In this document: piece after piece, positions 45,386 through 52,649 of the stretch
Position numbering within the stretch: position 1 is the stretch's first letter
Layout: every line of letters starts with the position of its first letter
Assembly: GCA_013215285.1 (NCBI GenBank)
Contig: JABSRD010000003.1
Coordinates: 3,552 to 67,551 of the forward strand
Reading direction: 5' to 3'
DNA: 64,000 bases
Source: Candidatus Nitrosopumilus sp.
GTDB taxonomy: Archaea > Thermoproteota > Nitrososphaeria > Nitrososphaerales > Nitrosopumilaceae
Notes under the pieces: model-generated
Seen by the model: only the letters and a program-made list of their open reading frames with translations
What the model was told of the DNA's origin: nothing
The model's database searches: none
Translations under genes and position numbers: made by a program

Positions 45386-46516
45386 ATGATTCCTAGATCT
45401 ATACTACTTTTTGAAAATAGCATCAAAACTAAAGCAACCAGAAAATTGTATAATTATGCACTAAAGAAATTCATTGAATATTACAAGTTAAAATCCATTG
45501 AATCAATACTGGAAATTCCAGACAAAAAATTACAGGAAATGCTAGAAGATTATTTGTTTTACTTTAAAGCTAAAAATCTCAAAACACCAACAATCAGATC
45601 TTATTTTTCTGCTATAGAATTATTGTGCATAGTAAATGACAAGAACGGAATTAATTTTAAGAAAATTCACAAAATGTTTCCTCCTAATGTAAAAAAGGCT
45701 GGAAGGGATTCTTACTCTACTAACGATGTTCAAGAAATGCTGAACCATGCTAAAGAACTTAGAACCCTGGTAATTCTTCATATTCTTGCATCTACTGGAA
45801 TGAGAGTAGGTGCATTACCTGAACTCAAACTAAGAGACCTCTTGGACATGCCAAACGAATGTATGGCATTACACATCTATGAAGATTCTGATGAGGAATA
45901 TTGGGGATTCCTAACGCCAGAAGCATCTAAAATTGTTAAAGAATACCTAGATAAACGAGTCAAAGATGGAGAAACATCAGATTCATCCAATCCGCTAATT
46001 AGAGAAAGATACAGTATTGGAATTGCAAAACCACGTCACATATCTCAACCAAATATCCGAGTGATTATTCATAGATTATTGAAAATCACCCCATTAACCA
46101 GAACAAAAGAAGGAAATAGATTTTCTATAATGGAGGCACACGGAATGAGAAAAAGATTCAACACAATTCTAAAACTCAATAAGGATATTTCACCAGCTTC
46201 AACTGAGAAATTAATGGGACATAAAATTAATTTAGATAGTGTATATTTCACTCCTACTCGTGAAGAACTCTTTGATGAATTTAAAAAAGCAATACCTGAA
46301 TTAACTGTTGACAATTCAACGAGAAAACAATTCGAGCTAGACAAAGTAACAAAAGAAAAATCAGATTTAGAAAATGTAAATCTAGTTTTGAAACAAACGA
46401 TAATCGAAAAAGATGAAATCGCCAAAAAATACCGTGATGTAATGATTCAGCCTATCACTGATGATACAATTAATGAAAAAATTGAGTATTTCCTAAAAAA
46501 ACGCAAAGAACTCTAA
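45386..46516 (+). CDS. Tyrosine recombinase/integrase
   Basis: The 376-residue protein has a SAM-like N-terminal domain (about 1-100) and a catalytic domain with the full tyrosine-recombinase set: R140 in STGMRVGAL, H252-x-x-R255 in AHGMRKRF, H279 in LMGHK, and the nucleophile Y287 in DSVYFTP. A predicted coiled-coil tail (about 305-345) follows. It probably integrates and excises the element. It starts 112 nt after cofE, marking the left end of the element. Confidence 0.93.
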   Translation: MIPRSILLFENSIKTKATRKLYNYALKKFIEYYKLKSIESILEIPDKKLQEMLEDYLFYFKAKNLKTPTIRSYFSAIELLCIVNDKNGINFKKIHKMFPPNVKKAGRDSYSTNDVQEMLNHAKELRTLVILHILASTGMRVGALPELKLRDLLDMPNECMALHIYEDSDEEYWGFLTPEASKIVKEYLDKRVKDGETSDSSNPLIRERYSIGIAKPRHISQPNIRVIIHRLLKITPLTRTKEGNRFSIMEAHGMRKRFNTILKLNKDISPASTEKLMGHKINLDSVYFTPTREELFDEFKKAIPELTVDNSTRKQFELDKVTKEKSDLENVNLVLKQTIIEKDEIAKKYRDVMIQPITDDTINEKIEYFLKKRKEL

Positions 46517-46550
46517 CAAATTATTCACTACGTTATTTTAAAAATAATCA

Positions 46551-46682
46551 TCAATCTAATTTCTTTTGTTTAATGTTGTTTAACAAATCTGAAACAATCT
46601 TTTTTGCAATCAAACAAATAATGTCTGGGGATATCTCATCAAGAACTAAAACCAAAGAAATGTGAGACAGGAAAAAAGACAA
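46551..46682 (-). CDS. 43-residue hydrophobic-Leu/Ile rich small protein
   Basis: A minus-strand frame from TTG 46682 to TGA 46551 encodes MSFFLSHISLVLVLDEISPD, then ICLIAKKIVSDLLNNIKQKKLD. The amphipathic and charged pattern looks coding, unlike most of this gap. It is convergent with the integrase. The start codon is uncertain. Function unknown. Confidence 0.35.
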   Translation of the reverse strand: MSFFLSHISLVLVLDEISPDIICLIAKKIVSDLLNNIKQKKLD

Positions 46683-46741
46683 ACCCCTTCACAGATTTTG
46701 ATTTTTCACAATTTAGATTTTGATTATCATCTGACTAAACG

Positions 46742-47125
46742 TTAATCATACGGTGAATGAAAACCCCTCTTTTTTAGAATCTTTACAACATCTTTTAATT
46801 CCCACATGTACTTTACATGCACACAACTCTCAGATTCACAATAATCACAAAATCCCTTTTTGAATTCATCTCTTAGAAATATAGTTACAATATCTCCCAT
46901 TTTCCCAATCTTATTGTCTAGTATTCTGACTTTATCATCATAGGTATTTTGATGAGAAAATCTTTTACTTTCTAATTTATTTATTAAATCTCGTATTGCA
47001 GTATCTACAAATTGATTTGGGTTTGTTAATCCACTTTTTTTACCAACATCTGATTCAATGGTTTTTTTAATTTCTTTCATCAAATTAATTCGTATATTTG
47101 CAGTAGTCCAATTCTCTTTTACCAT
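46742..47125 (-). CDS. RHH-type regulator with Cys-rich C-terminus
   Basis: The N-terminal half (WTTANIRINLMKEIKKTIESDVG ... NPNQFVDTAIRDLINKLE) fits a ribbon-helix-helix DNA-binding domain and is clearly homologous to the 54-residue protein encoded divergently at 47245. The second half adds about 60 residues with Cys/His (CDYCESESCVHVKY). It is likely a repressor or antitoxin-like factor. Half-sites TACCATA sit on its start codon. Confidence 0.72.
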   Translation of the reverse strand: MVKENWTTANIRINLMKEIKKTIESDVGKKSGLTNPNQFVDTAIRDLINKLESKRFSHQNTYDDKVRILDNKIGKMGDIVTIFLRDEFKKGFCDYCESESCVHVKYMWELKDVVKILKKRGFHSPYD

Positions 47126-47210
47126 ATTGTATTATTACCATATATTTTAATAAAAAACTATGTTTGTTTACTCAATCCTACATGTCAATTTACGGTAATA
47201 TTACACGAAA

Positions 47211-47220
47211 TATTTAAATA
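47211..47220 (+). promoter_or_regulatory. TATA box for the RHH operon
   Basis: TATTTAAATA sits 25 nt before the ATG at 47245. At that spacing transcription would begin at or near the start codon, giving a leaderless mRNA. Confidence 0.6.
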
Positions 47221-47226
47221 ACCTTA

Positions 47227-47246
47227 ATACGGTAAATATACCGTAT
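47227..47246. promoter_or_regulatory. Palindromic operator overlapping the RHH start codon
   Basis: TACGGTA-AATA-TACCGTA is a perfect inverted repeat (47228-47245), with one more A:T pair outside. It lies between the TATA box and the ATG and includes the first base of the start codon. An RHH dimer bound here would block transcription initiation. Another TACGGTA half-site is at 47191. TACCATA half-sites at 47120 and 47136 flank the divergent gene's start. Confidence 0.65.
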
Positions 47247-47409
47247 GGCAACCTATGGGTGGACTTCAACACAAATTCGAGATAGTCTGGCTGAAAAAAT
47301 TAAACTGTTAATTAAAAACAAAGTTGATGCAAGCATTACCAATTCAACACAATTCATCGATTTAGCTGTAAGAGACTTAATCTCAAAATTAGAGGCTTCT
47401 AAAAAATGA
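47245..47409 (+). CDS. Ribbon-helix-helix regulator (54 residues)
   Basis: ATG 47245 to TGA 47409. The product is a minimal RHH protein: beta strand GWTSTQIRDSL, helix AEKIKLLIKNKV, turn and second helix NSTQFIDLAVRDLISKLEA. It is paralogous to the N-terminal half of the divergent protein (46742-47125), sharing the pattern WT-I-x-x-L-x-x-x-I and QF-x-D-x-A-x-RDLI-x-KLE. It is probably autoregulatory through the palindrome on its promoter. It overlaps the next gene by ATGA. Confidence 0.75.
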   Translation: MATYGWTSTQIRDSLAEKIKLLIKNKVDASITNSTQFIDLAVRDLISKLEASKK

Positions 47410-47579
47410 GTCTCATTTTCAAAGGATGCTCACATGATGATGCAGTTTTCCTAGTCGTTTACAAATCAAATCAGATTCAAGAACTGGTTTGCAAATCATG
47501 TTTTGAGGATCCAAATCTTGTGAATAAGTCACACATTCTTCACGTTTACAATTTCAACACTGGTGAAATAATAAGATGA
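47406..47579 (+). CDS. Small Cys/His protein in the RHH operon
   Basis: ATG 47406 overlaps the upstream TGA. The 57-residue product has C8-x-H and a second C-x-x-C (VCKSCFED), so a zinc knuckle with an early Cys/His pair is possible. It overlaps the next gene by ATGA. Function unknown. Confidence 0.6.
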   Translation: MSLIFKGCSHDDAVFLVVYKSNQIQELVCKSCFEDPNLVNKSHILHVYNFNTGEIIR

Positions 47580-47716
47580 ATCATTTTAACTGTAAGTTTT
47601 GTGGAACCGTCTGCAAAAATCTACTAGAACATTTAAAAAAATATCACAAGTCTCATATTGAACCATTTCCAAAAACAGAATCTAAAGCATCAAAATATTT
47701 CAGGAGCAGAAAGTAA
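47576..47716 (+). CDS. Small C2H2 zinc-finger protein
   Basis: ATG 47576 lies in an ATGA overlap. The 46-residue protein is essentially one finger: C-x2-C (CKFC), then H-x4-H (HLKKYH), with a basic tail. It is coupled to the next gene by TAATG (47714-47718). Confidence 0.6.
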   Translation: MNHFNCKFCGTVCKNLLEHLKKYHKSHIEPFPKTESKASKYFRSRK

Positions 47717-48024
47717 TGTACACTGAACTATCTTTTGAATCCTTGAAAATTATTTCAGATAATCTTACACTAAGAAATGAAGAGAAATTAAAAAATAAAC
47801 TAGATAATTTCCTTGCAACAAAATATGATGACTACTATGTGTATGGCAGAAAACTATCTGAGGAGCAAACAATAGAGATCACCACACATGAATTAGAATC
47901 AATCATTGCATCTACTGACAGAGTGGATATATCATCAGCATTTGATGATTTACACAGCATATACAAAAATGCCATTGCAACCTCTCAAAATTCGATTTTT
48001 CTGTATGGGAGGAATAGAATATGA
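47716..48024 (+). CDS. Hypothetical protein of the small-gene operon
   Basis: A 102-residue soluble protein, rich in acidic residues and Tyr, mostly helical, without Cys or membrane segments. It begins TAATG-coupled to the zinc-finger gene and overlaps the next gene by 4 nt. No family is recognised. Confidence 0.6.
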   Translation: MYTELSFESLKIISDNLTLRNEEKLKNKLDNFLATKYDDYYVYGRKLSEEQTIEITTHELESIIASTDRVDISSAFDDLHSIYKNAIATSQNSIFLYGRNRI

Positions 48025-48479
48025 CTGGAACATCCACTGGTGCAAGAATCGACAATTGTATCATTAGTTGTCTAAAACTGCATGAGACAACCCCCAAAGA
48101 TCTCCTAAATCATGCCCAAAATAGCATATCTGATGCAGAAATCACAATTGATGGAATCAATGCTAGACTTGTATTTTTACATGAGGAAGGACAGATATCC
48201 CCATCTGAGATTTTAGGAAAATTCACATGGAAAATTGGTGGGGAACCAACAGTCGCAAACAAAGTGTGGAAAATAATTGTATCACTTGCAAAGTTAGAAT
48301 GTCATATTGAAAAAATCATTTACACCATAAGAAAACAAAATCCAGAAATCACGCCATATCAAATAAGAGATTCTGTTGGAATTTTACAAAAAAGTGGAAT
48401 AATACATTCAGATGAAAATGAAATTGTAATTGTATCCAATATAGAAAAATCATTCATTCAAAGGAGGATGAACTCATGA
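48021..48479 (+). CDS. Hypothetical protein with possible winged-helix fold
   Basis: The 152-residue protein has two helical segments that look like HTH units (EEGQISPSEILGKFTWKIGG; PEITPYQIRDSVGILQKSGIIHSDENEIVIV). The second reads like a winged helix, ending in a beta hairpin. It could be a small DNA-binding protein. It overlaps both neighbours by 4 nt in the operon. Confidence 0.55.
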   Translation: MTGTSTGARIDNCIISCLKLHETTPKDLLNHAQNSISDAEITIDGINARLVFLHEEGQISPSEILGKFTWKIGGEPTVANKVWKIIVSLAKLECHIEKIIYTIRKQNPEITPYQIRDSVGILQKSGIIHSDENEIVIVSNIEKSFIQRRMNS

Positions 48480-48904
48480 ATCTAAGATGGATATCAAAAG
48501 ATAGTGGTACATGTCACATCTACATAGGTGTAGAAAGCTTATGCAAGTCTGAAAATATTGTAAAACCATTTGCAAAAAAATATTCCTGTAGAAACACCCA
48601 AGACTGTGATGTATGCAAAGGCATAGTACGTTCAGATCAACATAAAAAAATCAAAATAATAATCGCAAGATACAATGTCAAGACGGAACACTTCCATAAA
48701 AAATGGGGTATCTTTCCTGTTGATGCTTTACTAAATTTATTGACATTACAAGATACAATTTTGGAGGACATCCAGGAATTATCTGCAAATGACTTTGGAG
48801 GAATTGAACCTGTAGATGTTTTAGCTGATGCAATTACATCAAAAAAAGTATGCTGTGATGATGGTGGAATTATTTGTTCAGTTAGTGGAGGGAAAATTTT
48901 ATGA
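48476..48904 (+). CDS. Hypothetical Cys-rich protein
   Basis: The 142-residue protein has Cys at CHIY, LCKSE, YSCRNTQDCDVCKG and VCCDDGGIIC, a pattern that suggests a zinc or disulfide domain in the first third and a second metal site near the end. It is linked by 4-nt overlaps on both sides. Unknown family. Confidence 0.55.
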   Translation: MNLRWISKDSGTCHIYIGVESLCKSENIVKPFAKKYSCRNTQDCDVCKGIVRSDQHKKIKIIIARYNVKTEHFHKKWGIFPVDALLNLLTLQDTILEDIQELSANDFGGIEPVDVLADAITSKKVCCDDGGIICSVSGGKIL

Positions 48905-49428
48905 TCAACTGTGTATTGGAAGTGATTCCTCCTGCAAGATGTATCAGTTCTGATACGCAGTTGGTGTGTGGCGGATTGGTGGGGAGCCATCACCATATTT
49001 TAGGTGTAAAAGCCATATTTTCACAAATTTCATCACTTGTATATTTCGCTAATTGTTTCATACAGTGCCGTCAAAGTACTGGTGCCGGGAAACCGATCAT
49101 CCAGCACTGTATCCTTTTCTATCTGAAACTGGTAGGATTTTTAGAAAACCTACGAACAAGTAACACATGCAGTCAAGGAATCATACATACCGAAAAGAAT
49201 GTGAGAAATAATCATGAGTATCTGACAAAAATCAATGAAAGTGATGAAAATTTCCAATGTTCAGATCAGTACAGTATGGTAGAATCTGACATGTTCTATA
49301 ACGCAAATAACTTCAATGACGTAAAAAAACGTAAAACGACTTTAAACTCTCAGGGAGAGAATACATTTTTTAAAAATGATTTTGGGAATTACAAAAGTTC
49401 TCTTCCTGCAATGCCCTATTTTTTTTAA
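48901..49428 (+). CDS. Hypothetical protein with unusual codon and base use
   Basis: The frame is open for 175 codons and overlaps the previous gene by ATGA, so it is probably translated. However, its first 85 codons use many codons that are rare nearby (CTG, CGT, GGG, CCG, TGC, CAG, ATC), and the encoded peptide is rich in Cys, His and Ser. The DNA here also contains several hairpins (see the separate entry). The C-terminal part is Asn/Ser-rich and looks disordered. This could be a recently acquired gene, or a structured RNA locus that happens to be open. Confidence 0.4.
   Translation: MINCVLEVIPPARCISSDTQLVCGGLVGSHHHILGVKAIFSQISSLVYFANCFIQCRQSTGAGKPIIQHCILFYLKLVGFLENLRTSNTCSQGIIHTEKNVRNNHEYLTKINESDENFQCSDQYSMVESDMFYNANNFNDVKKRKTTLNSQGENTFFKNDFGNYKSSLPAMPYFF
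49061..49111 (+). other. Nested hairpin, candidate structured RNA
   Basis: TACAGTGC (49061-49068) pairs with GCACTGTA (49104-49111). Inside, CTGG (49079-49082) can pair with CCAG (49101-49104, sharing one G). CGG-GAAA-CCG (49086-49095) forms a GNRA-loop hairpin. Two further hairpins lie upstream, GTATCA-GTTC-TGATAC at 48941-48956 and TGGTG/CACCA at 48977-48995. I do not recognise a known ribozyme or riboswitch. Confidence 0.3.
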
Positions 49429-49442
49429 ATTAATAAAATAAA

Positions 49443-49685
49443 ATGAAACTTTCATACAAAATCCATATTCATCGATACCCTGATGATAAAAAAAGGAAAA
49501 ACCAAACAATGATAATTACTGGATGGAAAACTGACAAATCAAAATATGCAGAAAATCAATTTGAATTTTGTTGTGATGGAATTAAAAAAGCAGTAGATTA
49601 TGGATATATAATAATTACAACAAACAAGAATAACTTTCAACATATCAAATATGAAGAAAGAAAAGAAAAATTCAAAGACCTGTAA
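49443..49685 (+). CDS. Hypothetical basic protein
   Basis: An 80-residue, Lys-rich soluble protein, alternating beta (KIHIHRYP, TMIITGW, YIIITTN) and helix. No Cys motif beyond CCDGIKKA. It is the first gene after the small gap at 49429-49442. It overlaps the next (frameshifted) gene. Confidence 0.5.
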   Translation: MKLSYKIHIHRYPDDKKRKNQTMIITGWKTDKSKYAENQFEFCCDGIKKAVDYGYIIITTNKNNFQHIKYEERKEKFKDL

Positions 49686-49903
49686 TTTGTCTAAGAACAT
49701 TTGATGAATCAAGCGGATATGATGGAGATGAATCAATTGATGAATGGAATCTGCCTATCACACATTGTCCATTTTGTGCTACAAAAATAATTGTTGAATG
49801 TGTGGAGAAAAAGAAGATTATTCATACTTGTAAAAAAGTCAAAAAAACCTATGAATCCTGTGAAGATCAAATAGAAGAAGAAATCATAATGAGTAAAAAC
49901 TAA
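49651..49903 (+). pseudogene. Zinc-binding protein, frameshifted or with non-standard start
   Basis: The frame ending at 49903 clearly encodes protein: an acidic stretch (DESSGYDGDESIDEWN), then CPFC, then VECVEKK and HTCKKVKKTYESC. No ATG, GTG or TTG is available in that frame. A good ATG exists at 49651 in the neighbouring frame (MKKEKKNSK), just before an A-rich run at 49660-49670. A +1 shift there would join them into about 84 residues. This is the third apparent frame break in the window. Confidence 0.45.
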
Positions 49904-49909
49904 ACTAAA

Positions 49910-49993
49910 TTGAGTAAAAAAGAAAATTGCTCACCCAACTGTTGGTGCAAGAAGAAAAAATCAGATGATAAGAGTAATGATTTCAAAAAATGA
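49910..49993 (+). CDS. 27-residue Cys/Lys-rich small protein
   Basis: TTG 49910 to TGA 49993 encodes MSKKENCSPNCWCKKKKSDD and a short tail. It contains C-x3-C-x-C. The following gene starts inside its stop (ATGA), which is the main support that it is translated. Confidence 0.35.
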   Translation: MSKKENCSPNCWCKKKKSDDKSNDFKK

Positions 49994-50118
49994 TAAACTG
50001 TGAAATTTGTCCAAAAGAATTCATCTATACAGAAAATGGATTGGCAGAAATGATGTTCCATGTAATCGTAATTCATGGTAGTTTGATCAACGACCCAATA
50101 ATAGAAATAGAATATTGA
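49990..50118 (+). CDS. 42-residue C2H2 zinc-finger protein
   Basis: ATG 49990 in an ATGA overlap. The product is one finger, C-x2-C (CEIC), then H...IVIH, with an acidic end. It overlaps the TTG start of the HerA-like gene by 4 nt, so it is likely translationally coupled to it. Confidence 0.55.
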   Translation: MINCEICPKEFIYTENGLAEMMFHVIVIHGSLINDPIIEIEY

Positions 50119-51947
50119 TAATAAAAAAAGACGAAATACTTATCGGTCATGAAGTTGATACTGGATATCCAGTAACTACGACAGTTAATGATATTCGTCA
50201 AAACAAAATATTACTTGAGGGAGATTCGGGTTCTGGAAAAAGTCACCTGAATACAGTACTCATTGAAGGTACTGACAAAAAGGCTCAAAGACTAATTATC
50301 GATATTGAAGGTGAATACTTCCCATTAAAGAATAATTTTGAATTTTTACTAATTGGTAAATCTACTGACGAGGTTAAAGTCGATATTGAACTCAACATCA
50401 ATGATGTCTATGTTGAAAAACTTGCAATCAAATTAATTGAAAGTAGTGCAGACACAATTATCGATTTATCGGAATATCCGATTGAAGCCCCTCATTTTGT
50501 TTCAATACTTTTCAAAGCACTGCTAAAACATGCCAAAAAAATGAAGATACAGCTATTGATCTGCATAGATGAGGCTCATGTTTTTGCACCTGAAAAGGGA
50601 ACAGGTAGTGAAGAATCTCTGAAAGCAGTAATTGAGATGGTGAAAAGAGGGCGTAAACGAGGAATCGGAGTAATGTGTGCAACGCAAGCTATGGCTGATT
50701 TTAGTAAAAATGTAGTAAGACAACTCCGAACCAGATTCATTGGAAATTGCACATTGGAAAGTGATGTAAAATCTGCAGCAAGGGTTTTAGGATTTGACAA
50801 AATCAGAGAAAAAGAATTATCAGAATTAGGTGAAGACCATTACTTTTTTGTCGTAGGAAAGGCAATCAAAGTAAACGGTAAAAAACCAAACCATATGTTA
50901 AAAATCAAAGCAATACCCACAAAGACGAAACTGCATGACTTTGAATTCAATAAATCCATTACAAAAATCAAAGAGATTAATCCAAATGCAATCAAACTGA
51001 TCAAAGAAGAATTTTCAGACATTCCACAGTTAATTGATACCGAACTTACAAAACATGAAATATTGGAAAAAGAAAATATTGATTACAAAAAATTAGTGCA
51101 AGAACAAAGAGTTAAAATAATTCAGTTAGAAAAAGTAAAACCAACACATACCACATATGACCCTAAAGAACTCATTAGACAATACCAAAAAGGTTACAGT
51201 GAAGCAATCATAGAATTCAAACCAAAATTAGAAAAACAAATCAATGAACTAAAAGCAAAGTTGAGAGCATTCAAACCAATAATTAACAGACTTTGTAATA
51301 TTGGAAAAGAATTATTAGATTATGATGAAATGATTCCAGAAATTGACAGAATTTTAGAAATTAAAACAGATGAGATCAAACCAATAAAACAAACTCCAAT
51401 TATTTTCGAACCAAAGGAAATCAAACAAGTAACTAATACAATCCAAACAGAACCAGTAAGTGTTGATGGAGTCGAATTGACTGGTCCTGAAACAAAGATT
51501 TTGATTGCAGTTGTTCAAAGACCAGATCATACAGGTTCAAGAAATCAGATATCATTAATGTCAGGTTATTCTATCAAAAGTTCTGGCTTTACAAATCCAT
51601 TAGGGCATTTGAGAAAACTGGGATTAATCACTTATGGATCAAATACACTGACTGCAACAGATAACGGTATAGCGGTATTAGGTGATTACACCCCATTACC
51701 AATTGATTCAGAAACCATCTGTAATTATTGGGTGAGTAAAGTCTCAGGACCAGAAAGCAAAATATTACGACCCATCATAGATGCATATGACAATACAATT
51801 TCAAGAGAAGATTGTGCGCAAAAAGCAGGATATTCGGTAACTAGTTCTGGCTTTACAAATCCATTAGGACATTTGAGAAAATTGGGATTAATTGAATATG
51901 TGGGAAGAGAACTCAAGGCAACAAAAGAACTATTTCCAGATTATTAG
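50115..51947 (+). CDS. HerA/FtsK-like ATPase with coiled coil and duplicated winged-helix domains
   Basis: TTG start at 50115. The 610-residue protein has a HerA-type ATPase core. Walker A GDSGSGKS is at residues 36-43, and the Walker B region LLICIDEAHVFAP is near residue 150. KRGRKRGIGVMCATQ follows, then the arginine-rich RQLRTRFIGN. A coiled coil occupies about residues 310-420. The C-terminus has two winged-helix units (about 450-520 and 540-610) that repeat S-x-x-S-G-F-T-N-P-L-G-H-L-R-K-L-G-L-I. HerA normally pairs with the NurA nuclease; no NurA is present. The added DNA-binding domains suggest a DNA translocase for partition or transfer. The next genes (RHH, acidic protein, ParB-like fusion) are closely linked. 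Confidence 0.82.
   Translation: MIIKKDEILIGHEVDTGYPVTTTVNDIRQNKILLEGDSGSGKSHLNTVLIEGTDKKAQRLIIDIEGEYFPLKNNFEFLLIGKSTDEVKVDIELNINDVYVEKLAIKLIESSADTIIDLSEYPIEAPHFVSILFKALLKHAKKMKIQLLICIDEAHVFAPEKGTGSEESLKAVIEMVKRGRKRGIGVMCATQAMADFSKNVVRQLRTRFIGNCTLESDVKSAARVLGFDKIREKELSELGEDHYFFVVGKAIKVNGKKPNHMLKIKAIPTKTKLHDFEFNKSITKIKEINPNAIKLIKEEFSDIPQLIDTELTKHEILEKENIDYKKLVQEQRVKIIQLEKVKPTHTTYDPKELIRQYQKGYSEAIIEFKPKLEKQINELKAKLRAFKPIINRLCNIGKELLDYDEMIPEIDRILEIKTDEIKPIKQTPIIFEPKEIKQVTNTIQTEPVSVDGVELTGPETKILIAVVQRPDHTGSRNQISLMSGYSIKSSGFTNPLGHLRKLGLITYGSNTLTATDNGIAVLGDYTPLPIDSETICNYWVSKVSGPESKILRPIIDAYDNTISREDCAQKAGYSVTSSGFTNPLGHLRKLGLIEYVGRELKATKELFPDY
51579..51628 (+). repeat. Internal 50-nt direct repeat, copy 1
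   Basis: Nearly identical (48 of 50 positions) to 51843-51892. Both encode the same part of the two winged-helix units of the HerA-like protein. Such high DNA identity points to a recent duplication or ongoing conversion. Confidence 0.8.
51843..51892 (+). repeat. Internal 50-nt direct repeat, copy 2
   Basis: Second copy of the repeat at 51579-51628; the two differ at two positions (G/A and C/T). The copies are 264 nt apart, start to start, a multiple of three, so recombination between them would remove 88 codons in frame. Confidence 0.8.
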
Positions 51948-51949
51948 AT

Positions 51950-52312
51950 ATGGTAGAATGGATCACATTTAGACTTCCGAAAGAATTGAATCAAGAATTA
52001 GAATCATTTGTTGGTACTGAACAAGCTAAGAAAATGCGAGTGATGAATAAAACTCAATTATTAATTAAAATTTCACGAGATTTTCTTGGAAGAAAATCTA
52101 AATCAGTAATGGGTAAAAAACAATTTACCATAATTGACTATACTTTAGAACAGTATTTTGAAGAAAAGAAACGTGATGAGAATATCATCAAGACTTTAGA
52201 AAAAATGAGTTCTGTTATGAGTAAATTTGAAAAGAAAATAATTCTTGATGATTCAGAAATCAGAACCCTCAAAAGAAAAGTAAAGCAGTTGAAGAGAAAA
52301 CTATTAAAATAA
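51950..52312 (+). CDS. RHH-like protein with coiled-coil tail
   Basis: The 120-residue protein starts WITFRLPKELNQELESFVG, an RHH-type beta strand and helix, then a middle helix (KTQLLIKISRDFLGR). The last 50 residues are a charged coiled coil ending in Lys/Arg (RTLKRKVKQLKRKLLK). It starts 2 nt after the HerA-like gene and is likely co-translated. It may be a DNA-binding adaptor of the ATPase, for example a centromere-binding factor. Confidence 0.62.
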   Translation: MVEWITFRLPKELNQELESFVGTEQAKKMRVMNKTQLLIKISRDFLGRKSKSVMGKKQFTIIDYTLEQYFEEKKRDENIIKTLEKMSSVMSKFEKKIILDDSEIRTLKRKVKQLKRKLLK

Positions 52313-52314
52313 AA

Positions 52315-52626
52315 ATGATACAACAACAAGATCCAATTATTCTATTTCCAGGAGTAGAAATTTTACCAACACTTACGATGCAGTACACTAAAGAATATCT
52401 GAATCGATATTGCACCATTGATGTGTTGGGAGATACACTTTATGTCAAAAAACTAGGAAATGACAAAACAACATATGCAATTGACTTTGTTTCTGGTGAA
52501 ATTTCAAAGATTAGGAAAATCAAAGATGAGACTGGGCATAATCTTGATGATGGACCTATCTTTGAGAATGATGATAATGATTCCGAATCTGCAGATGATG
52601 ACGATATTGATTATAATGATCTCTAA
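52315..52626 (+). CDS. Hypothetical protein with acidic C-terminal tail
   Basis: A 103-residue protein with a beta-rich first part and a C-terminal tail of 25 residues dominated by Asp, Glu and Asn. Such tails imitate DNA or bind basic proteins. It starts 2 nt after the RHH gene, so it belongs to the same operon. Unknown family. Confidence 0.55.
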   Translation: MIQQQDPIILFPGVEILPTLTMQYTKEYLNRYCTIDVLGDTLYVKKLGNDKTTYAIDFVSGEISKIRKIKDETGHNLDDGPIFENDDNDSESADDDDIDYNDL

Positions 52627-52649
52627 ATAATTAAAAAGAAAAATAAATT

